This document shows positions 46,981 to 61,299 of a stretch of DNA of 64,000 bases, piece by piece. The DNA is taken from NCBI RefSeq assembly GCF_005239225.2, contig NC_133287.1, forward strand, positions 2,833,493 to 2,897,492, in the 5' to 3' direction. How positions within the stretch are numbered: the first letter of the stretch is position 1; each line of letters begins with the position of its first letter. The notes beneath the pieces were generated by a model that saw only the letters and a program-made list of their open reading frames with translations, was not told the origin of the DNA and ran no database searches. The translations under genes and the position numbers were made by a program. This stretch comes from Populus alba (Eukaryota > Streptophyta > Magnoliopsida > Malpighiales > Salicaceae).

Positions 46981-49340
46981 AAATTTGTTAATATGAATAA
47001 TACAACAAGTAAAAGGGTTAGAGAAATGATGAAATATTGGCAAATTAGCCCAATTGCATAGAAAATGTATTTTTGTAGAAATTTTTGTTTATTTTCTCTT
47101 TTTTGTAGAAAGTAAAAAAATAAGTTTACAATATCAAACTATACCAGGAATCAGGTAGAGAGATTTTAAATTTAAATTTTTGCTGGCTTGAGTCGAATGG
47201 CATTATTAAAGAGTTGTCTGTTGTTAGTCTTATGTTTTCTAATGCACTTACATAAAACATATATATGAGATGTTATTTTTTATTATTTAAATTTGCTTTA
47301 ATGATGATAGCATTTTGTCAAAGAAAAAAAATATTTTGATAAAAATACTTTATAAAAAAATATTAGTATAATTAATAAGATAAAGGGTTTTAGGAGTTAT
47401 ATTTATATACACACACTATCTTCATTTACACTAGTTTTAGGTAGTTATATTTATATTACACACACTATCTTCATTTACACTATCTTCATTTTAAATCGTC
47501 TAGAATTTTCTAGGCATCTCTTATAATTGCTTTTGATTTTTATTAAACAAATAACATAAAATAAATGTTTGATTTTTTTATTAAGATTAAATATATTAAT
47601 ATAAACAATAAGACTTATAATAACAAATTAGTTTGTTTCAATAGAGTTTGAATTGTAACTCTTTTTAAAAAAATGTTAACGCTAAATAATTAAATAAAAT
47701 AATTAAAGGGCTCCACATTCCATAATATAATATGAAATATTTTGATTTATATTCGTTTTTTTTTTGTCACTATTCATGTTAACGACGCTTACTCTTTTTT
47801 TTCTCCGACGTATAAAATATTTTTGCTCTGACCCACGCGGGCATGGATCAGCCCTGGGACCACAGCGCTTTTTTTTCTTAAAGTCTCTTGTGCACAATTG
47901 ACGTGTTTGATGTCTCTCAATTGTGGTCCTCGTGCTCCCTGCAGAGCTGGATGGCTTAAATTTTTCTCCTTAGTCGGCGGATACATGAATTTATCTATAT
48001 GTTGATTTTACTCACAGATGTTGATATCCCATTTAAAAGCAAAAAACCAACTTGGGAAACTAAGAATTTGATTAATTTTAAGGAACTTGACCTATAACTA
48101 ATGAGGTTTATTCCTTATCTTGATTTTGTAGATTCAAAGCTAGCTATCATTAATAATAGATTCAAATAGATTTTGAGGTTTTTAGACTACCTAGACACTT
48201 CAAGTTTGGAGTGTTCATTTCTAGTTGTTTTTTGCAGTTTTTTTACTTGAAAATATATTAACAATAATATATTTTTATTTTTTAAAATCCATTGCATCAA
48301 AATGATATAAAACACCTAAAACTAATTAATTAAACAAAAAAATATTTATTTTTTTAAAAAATATTTTTTAGAAATGTAAAAACAGGCACCTTAATTACAA
48401 ATTGAGGAGGGAGTACTGGTCCACAGGTAGAAGGAGGGAGGTACCTACCTATAGTTATTTTAAGTTTTGAACTAATTCCACTTATAGAATTGCTAGCTCA
48501 ATTAAACATATAAATATATGAAAAAGGGAAGATAATAGTACTTTCACATTTCTCCCTAAAATTGTCTCAAAATTCTAACGTTCCAGTGTAATTAATATAA
48601 TCTAAATTAAATTTAGAGAGAAGCTCAGAATTAATCTCACCTTCCCAATATGAGCGAAGGTGGAATATAGAGTCAAGATTTCGTGGAGTCTATTTTTTTT
48701 TAAGAAAAGAAAATAGTAATTTCATTAATACTAAATAAAATAAAAAAAAAATCACCATTGCCTTTATTGGTTATTCTAGATACATAAGACACTAAATTCC
48801 TTTCCAATTGAATTTGAATGACTTCAGAAAATCCTCTAAAATTTTCAATTCTAAATGGTTTGCTTATCTATTACAAACATAGTGAGTCACCACTTAAATC
48901 AATGAAAAAACTCAGATTCAAAACCACCAAACTTTAAATAAGAACTGAATAAAAAAAAAATGAAACTCAACAAGCATAAAGAAATCAAAATAAAGATTAC
49001 ACAAACATCTTAATTATTCTTGATCTAAATAATAATCAACAGATCAATCTTTAAAAACTCAATGAGAAAAGAAGAGGAAAGGCTTAATTGCCAATGGAAA
49101 AAACCGACCGCACAGTGCTAGACAAACTACTTAGAAAAACAAAATATAGATTTTTCAAGAGAAAATTAAAAGAGAGTTGGAGGTTCGTGTAGTGTTCATT
49201 TTAACATAATTTGAAAAGGAACAGGGGGAGTGAAAAAAATGTATAAAAAAACTATAGAAAGATAATAGTAAATTTCATTAATAACTACAATAAAATAAAA
49301 TAAAAGTGTACCATTTTTTTATTCAAAAACAATCTCTCTC
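46981..49340. other. Intergenic DNA before second gap
   Basis: No gene recognised. 47790-47960 is unusually GC-rich for the area (ACCCACGCGGGCATGG) with no known domain. A MITE-like copy is at 48205-48385. ATAGTAA(A)TTTCATTAATA followed by an AAATAAAATAAAA run occurs at both about 48714 and 49265. Confidence 0.5.
48205..48385. repeat. AT-rich MITE-like element
   Basis: Same family wording (ACTTGAAAATATATTAACAATAATATATTTTTATTTTTTAAAA in outline). Limits approximate. Confidence 0.4.
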
Positions 49341-49840
49341 NNNNNNNNNNNNNNNNNNNNNNNNNNNNNNNNNNNNNNNNNNNNNNNNNNNNNNNNNNNN
49401 NNNNNNNNNNNNNNNNNNNNNNNNNNNNNNNNNNNNNNNNNNNNNNNNNNNNNNNNNNNNNNNNNNNNNNNNNNNNNNNNNNNNNNNNNNNNNNNNNNNN
49501 NNNNNNNNNNNNNNNNNNNNNNNNNNNNNNNNNNNNNNNNNNNNNNNNNNNNNNNNNNNNNNNNNNNNNNNNNNNNNNNNNNNNNNNNNNNNNNNNNNNN
49601 NNNNNNNNNNNNNNNNNNNNNNNNNNNNNNNNNNNNNNNNNNNNNNNNNNNNNNNNNNNNNNNNNNNNNNNNNNNNNNNNNNNNNNNNNNNNNNNNNNNN
49701 NNNNNNNNNNNNNNNNNNNNNNNNNNNNNNNNNNNNNNNNNNNNNNNNNNNNNNNNNNNNNNNNNNNNNNNNNNNNNNNNNNNNNNNNNNNNNNNNNNNN
49801 NNNNNNNNNNNNNNNNNNNNNNNNNNNNNNNNNNNNNNNN
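49341..49840. other. Assembly gap, 500 N
   Basis: Exactly 500 unknown bases. Confidence 0.99.
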
Positions 49841-51213
49841 CAGTTGTATATGTTACTGTTAAAAAATTTAATTTTTTTAAAAGTAAATTTAAATTCAAAC
49901 TTTTGAAAAAAAAACCATTAATATTTTAAATTTTATTTTATTTTATTTTTTAAATCATGCTTTTAAAAAAATTTAAAACAAGAAACAAGTTTATTTCCTT
50001 GTTTTTAAAGAAAAAAAAATATTGTTAACCAATGGCTATAAAAATAGCCGTTGGTAAAGTTATTTTTTTTTGCTATTTCTAGCAGTAACATGTAGAAATA
50101 GCTCCTCTCAACTTAAAGAGTCATTTTGGCTTTTCAATTGGCTGTTGGGTTAAAATGCTTAATTAAAAAAATAAAATATGGAGATGCTCTAATAATTATT
50201 ACCAGGTCAACCAGTAACTAAAACCAAGACCTTAATCAGTGGGACCCATTCTCCTATAATTGAGTCCACATGTAAATGACGTCATTATAACATCTCTGGT
50301 TTGAAGATAATAAAGAGACAAAAGCAGCACAAGAGCCACGCCATGGTTTTCAATAAAGCAAGCCGTGGTCCCCACTTTTAAAAACATAAGTCACCGCTAA
50401 AGCATTGACACGTGCACACTTTAATTCGTCAAAGCTTACATTATCCCCATGCATTTATGTAAATTACTACTTTAATAGTGCGTTAAAGGACAGTTAATCC
50501 TACAGGTGGCAGGGGCACTTGTACACTTTACATGCTCCGGCTGTTACTCGCCGGATTTTGACTATTTTCGGGATCTTTGGAGCCGTATCTTACTTCCCTA
50601 CGATTGCTTGATTGTACAATTTTGTGATCATTCCTTTTGCTTTTTAGTGGTCAGAGATTATTTTTTGGTTAATTTTTACTCACACAACTTGTTTTTTCTC
50701 GAGCATGAGATAAGGCCATTTTTATTTTCGATTTAAAGTGCATTCAAAAAAGAAATCTTATTACACAATCTCTTTTTGAATTTAATTCTGAAGTAATATT
50801 AATATGGAAACAAATTATTAACTTCAACTTGAAAACTAACATGTTTCATAAATGTACTTATTATTTTAAAAATTGTTATATTAATGAAGTAATGGGTACG
50901 TACGTACGGACGTGATAGGAAGAGAGACATTTTCCTTTTATAATCATTAATAGAAGTAATTAAATCCAAGAAATGGTATGTGATTATAATAAGATGGCAT
51001 GTTAATTAATGGGATAAAAGAAGTGGATGGAGTGATCAACAATGGAAACTTCTGTTTAATATAGTCAGGAAAGAAAACATGGGTAGCTCGCTTGCTGATA
51101 AAGTAATTAAGGTAAGAAAATTCAAATTAGTACGTAATTATTATTTGGATGGGAAAATTAAAAAAGAAAACTATTCTGATCAATTTCATTGATTTCCGAT
51201 ACATTACATTAGA
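49841..51213. other. Intergenic DNA downstream of the MYB gene
   Basis: No gene recognised. A small hairpin GGCTATAAAAATAGCC is at 50033-50048. The part nearest 51213 is probably the MYB 3' untranslated region. Confidence 0.5.
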
Positions 51214-51390
51214 TTACATGAAGTTAATAGCATCCAAAATATCTGGGATTTCGAATTTCAAGATGTTGCTGCAGTAGCTTTCCCTCTCATCTTCAGCGCT
51301 GCTGCCATTGATGTAGGTTGAATTCGAGTTCAATGGCGCGGGACTTGAAGAAGGAGTTGATTTAAAACTGAAGCAAAAACCAAAGTTTCT
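51214..51390 (-). pseudogene. Out-of-frame C-terminal tail of the MYB gene
   Basis: About 58 codons in the frame next to the annotated MYB, ending in [18 protein letters not shown]. The phrase is the expected family end, so this was coding before the frame change near 51381-51392. If the shift is a sequencing error, the true stop is at 51214-51216 and the protein is about 50 residues longer. Confidence 0.7.
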
Positions 51391-52549
51391 GGTTGCTGCT
51401 GTTGGAGATAAAAGTCGAGGTCTCGGAAGAAGGGTCCATAAGGTCAGACCCGTAGTAGCCGTTGCTGTTGTAACTTGATACAGCAGGCACATAATAATCT
51501 TCAGCTAAATTGGAGCCCATTCCATTGCTTTGCCACTGATGATCATGAGTACTTAACTGAGAATTTGGAGAGCTAAAGTTGGTAATGGTACTTGACTGGT
51601 ATTGGTCCACATTAGGGTCCATAATTCGTGCTTCGTTAGAAAAGGAAACACAAGGGCTGGTAGTCAATGTAGTGCAAGTAGGCATTTCTTGACCTGCGGT
51701 TTGAAACTGGATGTTAGCTTGATGAATCATCGATTGGTATTGGCTTTGTTCGACTTGTGGGTTGGGAAGATGGTTTTCTTCTTGACCACTTTGGATGACG
51801 AAGCTTTGGGTTTGGTCACGTTGAGAAGATAAGAGAGATGTGGCTAGCCTTAGAAGTGATCCTGGGTTCACTAAAGGTTGGACACCGAGCATTCTTGACA
51901 TGTTCATGTGATCAGAGGAGCTGTAAAGAGATGAGCTCAGGATTGAGGAGAGGTCAAGAAGATCAAGTCTTGGACTATGAGTCACCGGATCAATTCCCAT
52001 TCTTAGAAGCCTCTTCCTAATGTGTGTGTTCCAGTAGTTCTTGATCTCGTTGTCTGTTCGTCCAGGCAATCGAGCAGCAATGGCAGACCACCTATAATGA
52101 TCAATACATCAAACAAAAACAAAAAAAAAGAAGTTAAGTTAGAGCCAAACTATGGAAAAAGTAGCCATGCATGTATGCTTGTGAATACAGACTTACTTGT
52201 TTCCCCATATACTATGCAGCTGAATTATTGTCTCCTCTTCTTCGAAAGAAAACCGACCTCTCTTGATATCAGGCCTCAGATAGTTAGTCCAACGAAGACG
52301 ACAACTCTTTCCACACCTTTGCAACCCTAAACAGAACAAGAAAAACCTATCAACACCAACTCCACAAAATCTGACAGTATCAAACCGACATACAAATTAA
52401 CCAGTAATTAACATACCAGCATTCTTTGGAAGTGTCCTCCAGTTGCCATAGCCATGTTTTTGTATGTAATCAACCAGCTTCTGATCCTCTTCCGGGGTCC
52501 ATGGCCCTTTCTTTAGCCCATTTTTGTCACAACAAGGTGCTCTACCCAT
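51362..52549 (-). CDS. R2R3-MYB transcription factor, MYB102/MYB74/MYB41 type
   Basis: Three exons: 52549-52417 (133 bases), 52326-52197 (130) and 52091-51362 (730), the standard R2R3-MYB layout, encoding 330 residues. It starts [18 protein letters not shown]2 (about residues 14-64) has its tryptophan set including [12 protein letters not shown]3 (about 67-115) has [12 protein letters not shown] and ends [15 protein letters not shown]. The [20 protein letters not shown] stretch after R3 marks the subgroup of Arabidopsis MYB102, MYB74 and MYB41, nuclear regulators tied to drought, wounding and cuticle or suberin control. The tail is odd. The frame ends at 51364-51362, but the next frame (from about 51390 to a stop at 51216-51214) reads [20 protein letters not shown] and then [17 protein letters not shown], which fits the family C terminus. 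A one-base insertion near 51381-51392 would explain this, real or from sequencing. Confidence 0.93.
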
Positions 52550-52695
52550 GCTGCAGTGGTCTCAACGGCTAGGTATAGTAAGTAATTATAGAGAGAAATT
52601 ATACGGAGGTAGAGAAGGAGAGATTTATCCTTTAGTTTTCGAACAAGGAAATCGAAGTAGCGTCCGTATGGGCATCATATACTTGTGTCTGTGTA

Positions 52696-52705
52696 CTATA
52701 AATAG
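52696..52705 (-). promoter_or_regulatory. Probable TATA box of the MYB gene
   Basis: CTATTTATAG on the minus strand about 150 bases upstream of the ATG. Confidence 0.45.
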
Positions 52706-52868
52706 TAATCCAAGCGAAGGGTAGGAAACAAAATGAAGTCAACAGGATTTGGTGCCGTCCTCTGCTTATCAATAATGCCACCTGTCCCTTCTCTTTGAAA
52801 ACAAAAATAAAATATAATATAATATAAAGTCCAATCTTTCTCTCTACGTACATAATAGTAGCAGGAGC

Positions 52869-52898
52869 AATAATAATAATAATAATAATAATAATAAT
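52869..52898. repeat. (AAT)n microsatellite in the MYB upstream region
   Basis: Ten uninterrupted AAT units about 320 bases upstream of the MYB start. Confidence 0.95.
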
Positions 52899-55889
52899 CT
52901 TGTTATGCAAGATCTTACTATATATTAATAAGGGGTCTCAAGTCTTATTCATAATAATAATAATAATATATATCATTTTCAGGCTGAAAGTGCAATCCCC
53001 TGCTTTCTAGATTCATATTAGCTGTCACCAACGTGAAAAAGGCACGTACTCAAATTGCTTAAACATTACCTTTGCTACAGGGTTTCTTCTCGATCTTCTT
53101 AATTCAATTCATGCATGGCTCCATTTTACAAGTTCAGATGGCTGGCTTGAGCTTTTAGTGTGTGCTTGATTTAATACATATTTTTTTTTTATAGTGGAAA
53201 TACTCTTTTTGTCCCTTTTTAAATTAACATGAACTCATCATGTTCTATATATGTCTAGATTTTAGCACATTTATGAATCATTTTTCTATCATTTTTTTAG
53301 TTTGTTCAGGACTGACCTGATCAGGGGAACATACTTTGCTCAAGGCCAAACTAGAAAAAAAATTTATTGGGTTAATTATTTTTATTAAAATAATATTTTT
53401 TTTAAAAAATAATAATTTTAATATGATTAAGTTTGAATTGGATTTGACAACGTCACTATAATTTCTCCAATTCAACTAAAAACATGGTTGAGATCATGCC
53501 TGAATTCCAAATTTTTTGGATTAACCCAGCTAGCATGACTGAATTTGGGCGTAATAAACAAAGGGAAGCGTATTTAATTCACTACGGCAATAATAGAGTT
53601 AGGTTTTTTCGCCGAAATACAGGAGCATTTATGATGATATATATAAAGGAGTTCTCCTCCAATCATTTTCCAAATAAGATTTTTATTTGAGTTTATATAT
53701 TTTTTTCTCTTTATCTGATGTTGATGAGAAAAACAAATTTTATATATACGTGGCCTGCTTCACGTCAACGACATATACTTTTTTTCATAAAAAAAATGTT
53801 GTAATTTTTCTAATATAAGATGCAGCTTATCAGAAAATCAAGCATCGGAATGAAAGTAGATTTTTATTCTTTTATAAAATTGTGATTTGTCAAGAAGGCT
53901 CAAGCTTGGAGCTTTATTCAGCATCACAGTTACAACAATCAATTCAGATCAAAATCTAGATCAAGGGTTGACCTGTATACATATGAGATAATTATGAGTC
54001 AATCAAAAGCATAATTTTTTTTTAAAAAAATAAAAAATATTGTTTCATTAAAAACAATAAAATTCAAAATAAAACGTAACCAAAATCAATTTCAAGCCAA
54101 CAAATTATTGAGTTAATCTATCAAATCGAAATTTTATATTCATATTTAGCACAAAAAAAAAAAAACCCAACGAAAACAGGTTTGATTAGTGTGAATACAA
54201 AGGACTATAACACGTAGCCTAACTGGCTTGGACGTAGGAATTATAGTTAGTCCGCCCAACCTTTGATTTTCCGTGTTCATGTTTCAGCATTAATGCAAAT
54301 GCACAAGAGCCAACTAATCAAAAGGAAGGGTTTGTCTAATTTTCATGCACTCATCTTCTTCCTTTATTATCAACGTTATCACAACTTCCATTATTCTCTT
54401 TCTTCCTTACCCACAAGTACTAGAGTGGTTTCTGTCGAGCAAAAATGTCAAGAACTCAACTCCATTGACTTTCGACAAATTGATTGAGCAATTATTTTCA
54501 GGGATCATAGCTTCTCTTCATGAGTAGACTAAGAACAGCTAGCACCTCAGCAAATTAAATTAAAGAATTATAGACCTAGCTAGGAACACTTCCAATAAAT
54601 TTTCTGGGGCATATATAATTTTTTGTTTATGCACTACTTTCCAACAGTACGTAGTTCATAAATCTGCTGTCTAGATTTATTATAACCATATATTTCATGA
54701 TCGGTTCTTGCATGCGTGTGTGTTTCTAGATTATCTCCACTTAAATTATATCGTATAATAAGATAATAGCATGATTTGTTTATGTCACCAAAGGGATATA
54801 TAAATTTCATAACTAACCCAATAATCAGTATAAAAAGGTTCATAAAAAATATAATGCAGTTAATCCTAAAAAGTATAGCATAATTGATCAGATATTAAAT
54901 TTATATTTTAAAGGTTATCAGTTTAAATATTACAAATTTCAGAGTTATTAAAAATTTATATGATTATTAATTTTTAGAATTTCAAGAAATTAGTGGAAAT
55001 GCGCATAAATAACCTACATAATTATTTTGATAACACATAAAAAAAAAAAGTGTAATATAGCCTCCTTTGTGGGGCAAACTTTTTGGTTGCATAACTCGAA
55101 ACCAATATGAACACAGATTAGAATGGCATCTAACTGTAAGTAATTAAAATCTTAAAAAAAAAAAGTGGAAAAAACTGCAAAAAGATCATGTTAAAGGAAG
55201 CCGAAAAGAAAGAAAATTTTGAGAAAGAAAAGTGTTTATTTGGGACTTATTAGCGGCTGGTCTAAGCTAAGACTAATGATGCCCAGCCTTTTAATATGGT
55301 CCTGCAACTTTCCACGCTCAAATAGTGGTAAAACCTTTTTAATTCCTTCCTTCCTTTCTTTTCTCATCTCCCACCTTTTTGTTCTTCTCAATAAAGTCAT
55401 GAAAATAGTTAAGATTTATAGCACTAAATATATGGATTGATTTGAAATTGTGTAGACTTTTACGTGATCTATCTCTCATTTTTCAATTTTTATGGCCATA
55501 TATAATGTAATAATTGAAATTAAGAAAAAAGGTACTTCATTTAAAGCTTTCTTTAATCAGAGGTACTTGCCTCCAATTCATATGGCGTCGACAAAACTTG
55601 AAGAGAATATTTTTTTTATTTATTTCATAGTCGAGGGATTTCTTTGGTTAGGTTTTTCGCATTTAGTTCGAGCATAGACAAATCCTCTATAATATAATTA
55701 AAAAATTCATTAAGAAAATTTCTCCGCAGACAATGTAATTAGAGATTAGAAACTACATTACTAACAAAGAAGAAAGCATGTCTCTCGTCAATCATGCATT
55801 ATTTCACCAACTCCTTGCGTGGAAATTAAATTATAAACAAAATGATTACCCGACATCATCATATAATAAGCTCTTATTAGATATTGTGT

Positions 55890-56055
55890 TCCATACGGGA
55901 ATTGATTAAATTTTAAATTTTTTTATTTTAAATTAATTTTTTATATTTTTAAATTATATATTTTGATATACTGATATTAAAAATAATTTTTTAAAAATAA
56001 AAATATATATTTTTTAATATATTTTCAAATAAAAAACATATAACTCACATTCATT
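55890..56055. repeat. AT-rich MITE-like element
   Basis: TTGATATACTGATATTAAAAATAATTTTTTAAAAATAAAAATAT core in outline, a copy in the family described at 22243. Limits approximate. Confidence 0.4.
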
Positions 56056-56513
56056 CATCAGTAAAAACATTTTTTTCCTTGCTATATCCTAAAATCAAAC
56101 TATAAAAATGGGGATAATCATCCAAATTCATATCATATTTGCGTGAATGACGTCGACCTCTTTACATATAAATATTATTAGTAGTCAGTAGTTTCTATAA
56201 ATAGCTTTTTGCATAATACCTTTTCTAATTAAAAAAAATCTGGTGATTGATTAGCCTTAAACGTGTAATCATACTCTCCAAGTTGAGGACCACGCACAGG
56301 AAACATAGGTTTCCAAGATTTAACCATCAATAGGCTGCCACGTTATATATTTCCTGACGACTCATGTCTGGCGCCCTCGACAACAACAAGTCTTCGCTTC
56401 TTTCTTTTTTTCCCTTGACATCAACGAATTATCTATGGATGCAATATTATATTTTGTTGATTATTGTAGCCAGTAGCCACCAACTATGCCATATCTCTAG
56501 TGGGATAATCAAG

Positions 56514-56514
<1 letters not shown>

Positions 56515-56550
<36 letters not shown>

Positions 56551-56556
56551 CACATA
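56515..56556. repeat. (GT)n(TA)n compound microsatellite
   Basis: GTGTGTGTGTGTA followed by a TA run and CACA. Confidence 0.93.
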
Positions 56557-57899
56557 ACAATACAAGAGTGCTTTCGTGATTGTGAAGTATTTTGAATTAA
56601 TAATTGAAGTAAAGTTTATTGTATGAACCAAGCATATATATTGGATAAAAAACAGGATTAATTCCTCCCTCTTGAGTTCAATTTTCATCATCATATCGTA
56701 CAATTATCATATATATAATAAGATCAGCTTTCATGTGGAATTTCTATTCTTCACCATTTGAAAATCGTGAAAAAATGTCTTATTCACCTCCAGCTAGCCA
56801 TCAATGTAAATTGATATGTAAATGGTCAAATATATATTATTATATCAATCTTATATTATTGTTATATTTCTACCAAATTTTCCCTATAAAGCTTGACCCT
56901 GCTATCCCTCATCCTCATTGGCTTGCTTGTGCACCCTTCTAACCTTGATGTATCAATTATTATTAATCTCCATGATCATTTGTTTAGAATTAATTAACCC
57001 CTTCGCTTAGCTTGTGGACAATAAAAATATTCATCTTCATAGAATGAAGGCACCACAATATATATATAGTAAAGCTTTTAACTAACTAAAATATACTGAT
57101 AAAATTGATGAAGATTAACACGCCCGTCATCTCAGGCTTGCTCAACGTCGCCGTGCTTGTTGTAATGGAGACACCCCGTGTCAAAAAAACTAATTAAAAT
57201 GGCCTAATCACCATATTAGAGGATTAACAAGTAGAGATTAATGCTTAATCATTTAAAACATCGATCGTGATTACATCTCCTGCTTGATATGGTAATTACT
57301 TGTCCAATTTTCAGGGTTTGCTTTGTGCACGGGTTACCCAAAGAAGCTGCATACGTGTTACGCTTAATGTATGTATTCTCAACGACCGTATAATTTATTT
57401 AGAGCTATTTTTAGATACGAGATCCAAAACATCTGTGGATGCCGTGCCACCTTGTTACTATTTTAAGCTTAGCCATAAACTTAATTAAATATTTAGCACG
57501 TAGCTAGTCCCTATCTGGGTGACTGAGCCTGAGCTTGTTTTTAATTCTAATTATCTATCATATTCATGGCGATGAGCGAAGGTTTAGTGTTTTGTTAATA
57601 GAGAGAAGAACACATCTGGCCCTAGAGAAGTATCGAGAAATATTTTCCCGTGATTTGTGTGCTTTTATTATCCGTCCAACCTAAGCATCCTGGCGTTCGT
57701 GGGGCAAATTAGCAGTGAATCATGATAAGTTCTTGGAACGGTGATTGAGAGAAGCCATGATTTCTGACCTAAAATTAACGTGGCCAAAGAAGATTGGTTT
57801 GAAACCTGAAGGTTCTTATGTACAACTTCACATGTTTGACTTTACATTTATTGGTACAACAAAACAACGATATACGAGACACACTTGTACATCTTACTC

Positions 57900-60800
57900 G
57901 TGATAGGATATAGCTCGGGTTAAATTTTTTTTAATATACAAAATATTTATGTATTATTAATTTTTTTAATGGAAATAAATTTAGATTGTGTAAGAATTGA
58001 TTTCATGTAATCCAATTAATTTTATGGATCTAAAAACAACTCATACAATCTGTAAAAACATAGTTTGACTAAAAAATAATTCAAGATGATATCTTTTTTT
58101 TAATATTAAAATAACAACATGTTATATTGACTTGGGTCGACCCGAGTTAACATATCAAATTCATAATTCAGATTATAAGACTATGATAACTCCATGAAAA
58201 GTAAATCAAAATAAATTACAAAACTTAATTATCAATCAATCCAACGTAGAAGAATGAAATTGAAACAAAAATAATTAAAAAAGGACCTCCAAAAGCAGTC
58301 AAAGTTAACTTGTCAAACCCGCGCCCCATGTCATAAAACTGAAATAACTTCATGTAAAGCAAATCGAAACAAATTACAAATTTCAATCTCCAATCAATCT
58401 AATATTAAAAGATGAGATTAAAAAACAGAAATCAATTAAAAAAGAACATAAAAACAAACTAAGTCAATCAACCAAACTTACGATCCAAGTCATCAGATCG
58501 AAATAACCTCATAGAAAGAAAAAAAAAAGATCTTATTTAACTCGGGTTAACCTATCAAATCCGCCACTTTGGTCATAAGACTAAAATAACCTCATAGAGA
58601 GCAGATTAAAAAAAATTATGAAGCTCAATTCTTTATCGCCTATGAAGGACCTAATGTTGAACTATGAAATCTGTAAAAAAAATTAATTAAAAAATGACAC
58701 AAAAAATAAACCAAATCAACCTAGGTTAACCTGTTAAGTATTATCCTTGGATTATGAGACCGAGATAATTTAATAAAAAATAAACCAAAAAAAAATTATG
58801 AAGTTTATTTCCAATCAAACACAATACTACATTATGAATTTGGAAAAAAAGTCAGTTAAAAATAAAAAAACATTAGTCAATTGGATTAACCAAGCAAACT
58901 TGCGACCTAGGATATGAGATGGGAACAGTCCAATAAAAAGAAAATTCATTGTTGAAGGACTAGTGACATGGAACATGAAATCAAAATAATAACATCTTAG
59001 AAATAAAATAAAAAATGAATCAATTTAACTATGATTAAAATGTCAAAACTCGCGACCTTAATCGTGATACTAAGATATCCTCATAAAAAGTAAATCAAAA
59101 CAGATTATATATCTCAATTCTCAACCAATCTAGTGTTGAATGATGAAATTGAAAAAAAAAATGATTCAAATAAAAAAAAAAGACACAAAAAATAACTCGA
59201 GTCAACTCAGGTTAACCCGTTAAACACTATTCCTAAATCATGAAACTGAAATAACATAATTGAAAGTAAACAAAGTAAATCATGAAATCTAATTCTTAAT
59301 CAATCTAATATTAAAATATAAAATTGAAAAAAAAGGTTAATTAAGAAAAAAAATCTTAGTTAACCGAGTTAACCCACCAAACTGACGATCATTGTCATGA
59401 GGATGTGATAACTCAATATATATATATATATAGCATTGATCAAAAACAAAACAAAGAAGAAAAGAAAATGGAGAAAAAAAAGAGAGAAAAACACTATTCA
59501 AACAAATAGTACTTTGCGAAGAGGGTTATAATAAAACCCCTCCTTTTTTAGTTCATAATTAACTAGTTTTGTACTAGAGTTTTGCAACTAACGGTTTTTT
59601 TTTTCAATAAAAAAAAATAATTATGCAGGCTTTTCTGATGTATTTTTAGATACAAAAAACTTCTTAATCACAAATTGAAATGTTTATACACACATCTAAT
59701 TAATTAAATTAATATTTGATCAAAAGATAACTAGGATTAAAATATTTGATCTTACAACACAAATCATGTATTTAGTTATGTTTAACAACTATGTTTCTTA
59801 TAACATTATTTTTATTTGGTGAAACAATCATTTGCACTAATAAAAAATATAAAAAAAGTCATAATTCAAAGTTGAATGGTGAAACTGGAAAAAAAAATTA
59901 ATTTAAAAAAGAAAAAAAAAGACTTAAGTGAACCTCTATACCAACGCTAATCCCACAACCCTGAGCACATAATTGAGATAACTCCATAGAAAGAAAAATA
60001 AGGAAAGAAAACATGAGGATAAATTCTAAAAAAAAATAAATGTTGAAAGATGAAATTAAAAAATAAATATTATCATATTTGATCTCACAATACAAGTCTT
60101 GTGCTAAGTTGTGTTTTAACAACTATGTATCCTAGAATTTTTTTAATATATATAATCAAATGATTATATAGGTAAATAAAAGGTTAAAAATCGCAAATGA
60201 AAGTGAACTGAATCAACCCATAAAATTCAACTATAAAACAACCCAATGTTAAATATTAAAATTGAAAAAAGTAAATTCAGGTCAATCATGTTAACCCGTT
60301 AACCTTGTGACTAAAGATATATGATTAAGATAACCCCATAGAAAAAAAAGTGAAAAAAAAAAAGCATGAAGACCAATTCCTAAAAAATTAAATGTTGAAA
60401 AATAAAATTAAAAGAAAAACTAAAAAGAACCAATGTCAACCCGTGGTAACCATTGAAACTCCTGGTCAAGATCATGAGACCAAGACTTAACGTGTAAAAG
60501 GAAAATCCAAAAAACACAACAAAAATAAATTCTCAATAAAAAAATATCGAGGCATAAAACATTTTAAAAAATTATTCTAAAAAAACTAAGGGAAAAAAAA
60601 ATTTGAGTCAACCACAGTTAACCCGCTAACCCGGTGATCATGAGAACAAAATTGGGATAACCACGTAGAAAGAAAAGTGAGAAAAAAAGAACAAAGACCA
60701 CCTCTCAAAACAATAAATGTTGGATTATGAAATTGAAAAAATAAATTAAAAATAACGTAAAAAAAGACAAAATTTAACTAATGTTAACCTTCAAAACTCA

Positions 60801-61212
60801 TGATCATAGTTATGAGGTCTAGTTTGACTATGTAGAAGATAAACCCAAAAAAACAACAAAGTAAAATTATCAATAAAAAAATATTGAGGCATGAAACTAA
60901 AAAAATAATAATAAAAAAGCAACAAAAAAAAATCAAATCAACTCGGATTAACTCACCAACCACACGGCCATGGGCATTGGATTTGGATAATCCTGTGGAA
61001 AGGAAAGCGAAAAAAAAAAACATGAAAAAATAAAATATTAAAGGATGAAATTGAAAACAAATCAAATTTATAAAAAGATCAAAGTCAACCCATGTTAACC
61101 TACAAAGCTAATGGCTCAATAAAAAAAAAATCAAGGGATGAAATCTAAAAATAAAATACAATAAAAAAGATTCAAAATAAAATAAACATCAGTAAAAAAA
61201 AAAAGGGGCAAA
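57900..61212. repeat. Degenerate tandem array, about 160-bp period
   Basis: A repeated sentence runs through the region: GTTAACC(C)GTCAAAC, then CGACC...ATGAGAC, ATAAC(C/T)(T/C)CATAGAAAG, AAAT(C/T)AAAA, CAATCAATC TAATRTTGAA and GATGAAATTGAAAAAA. The ATAAC..CATA landmark recurs at about 58188, 58342, 58502, 58586, 58763, 59080, 59250, 59408, 59972, 60328, 60653 and 60987, mostly 150-170 bases apart. Copies are strongly diverged. The same wording continues at 62918-63120 beyond the inserted solo LTR. No credible coding frames. Confidence 0.75.
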
Positions 61213-61217
61213 GTCAA
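61213..61217. repeat. Target site duplication, left (GTCAA)
   Basis: Identical to 62913-62917 on the other side of the solo LTR. Confidence 0.9.
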
Positions 61218-61299
61218 TGTTGTAACCCATTTTTGGGTCCCCATAAAAAATAATAAATACAAAAAAAAAAAAAATTAAAATTAAAAAAAAAAAAAGCTC

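Larger units (their letters stand above)
52906..57899. other. AT-rich intergenic DNA
   Basis: No convincing gene; the open frames of 60-76 codons have no recognisable domain. A MITE-like copy is at about 55890-56055 and a mixed GT/TA microsatellite at 56515-56556. Confidence 0.55.
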
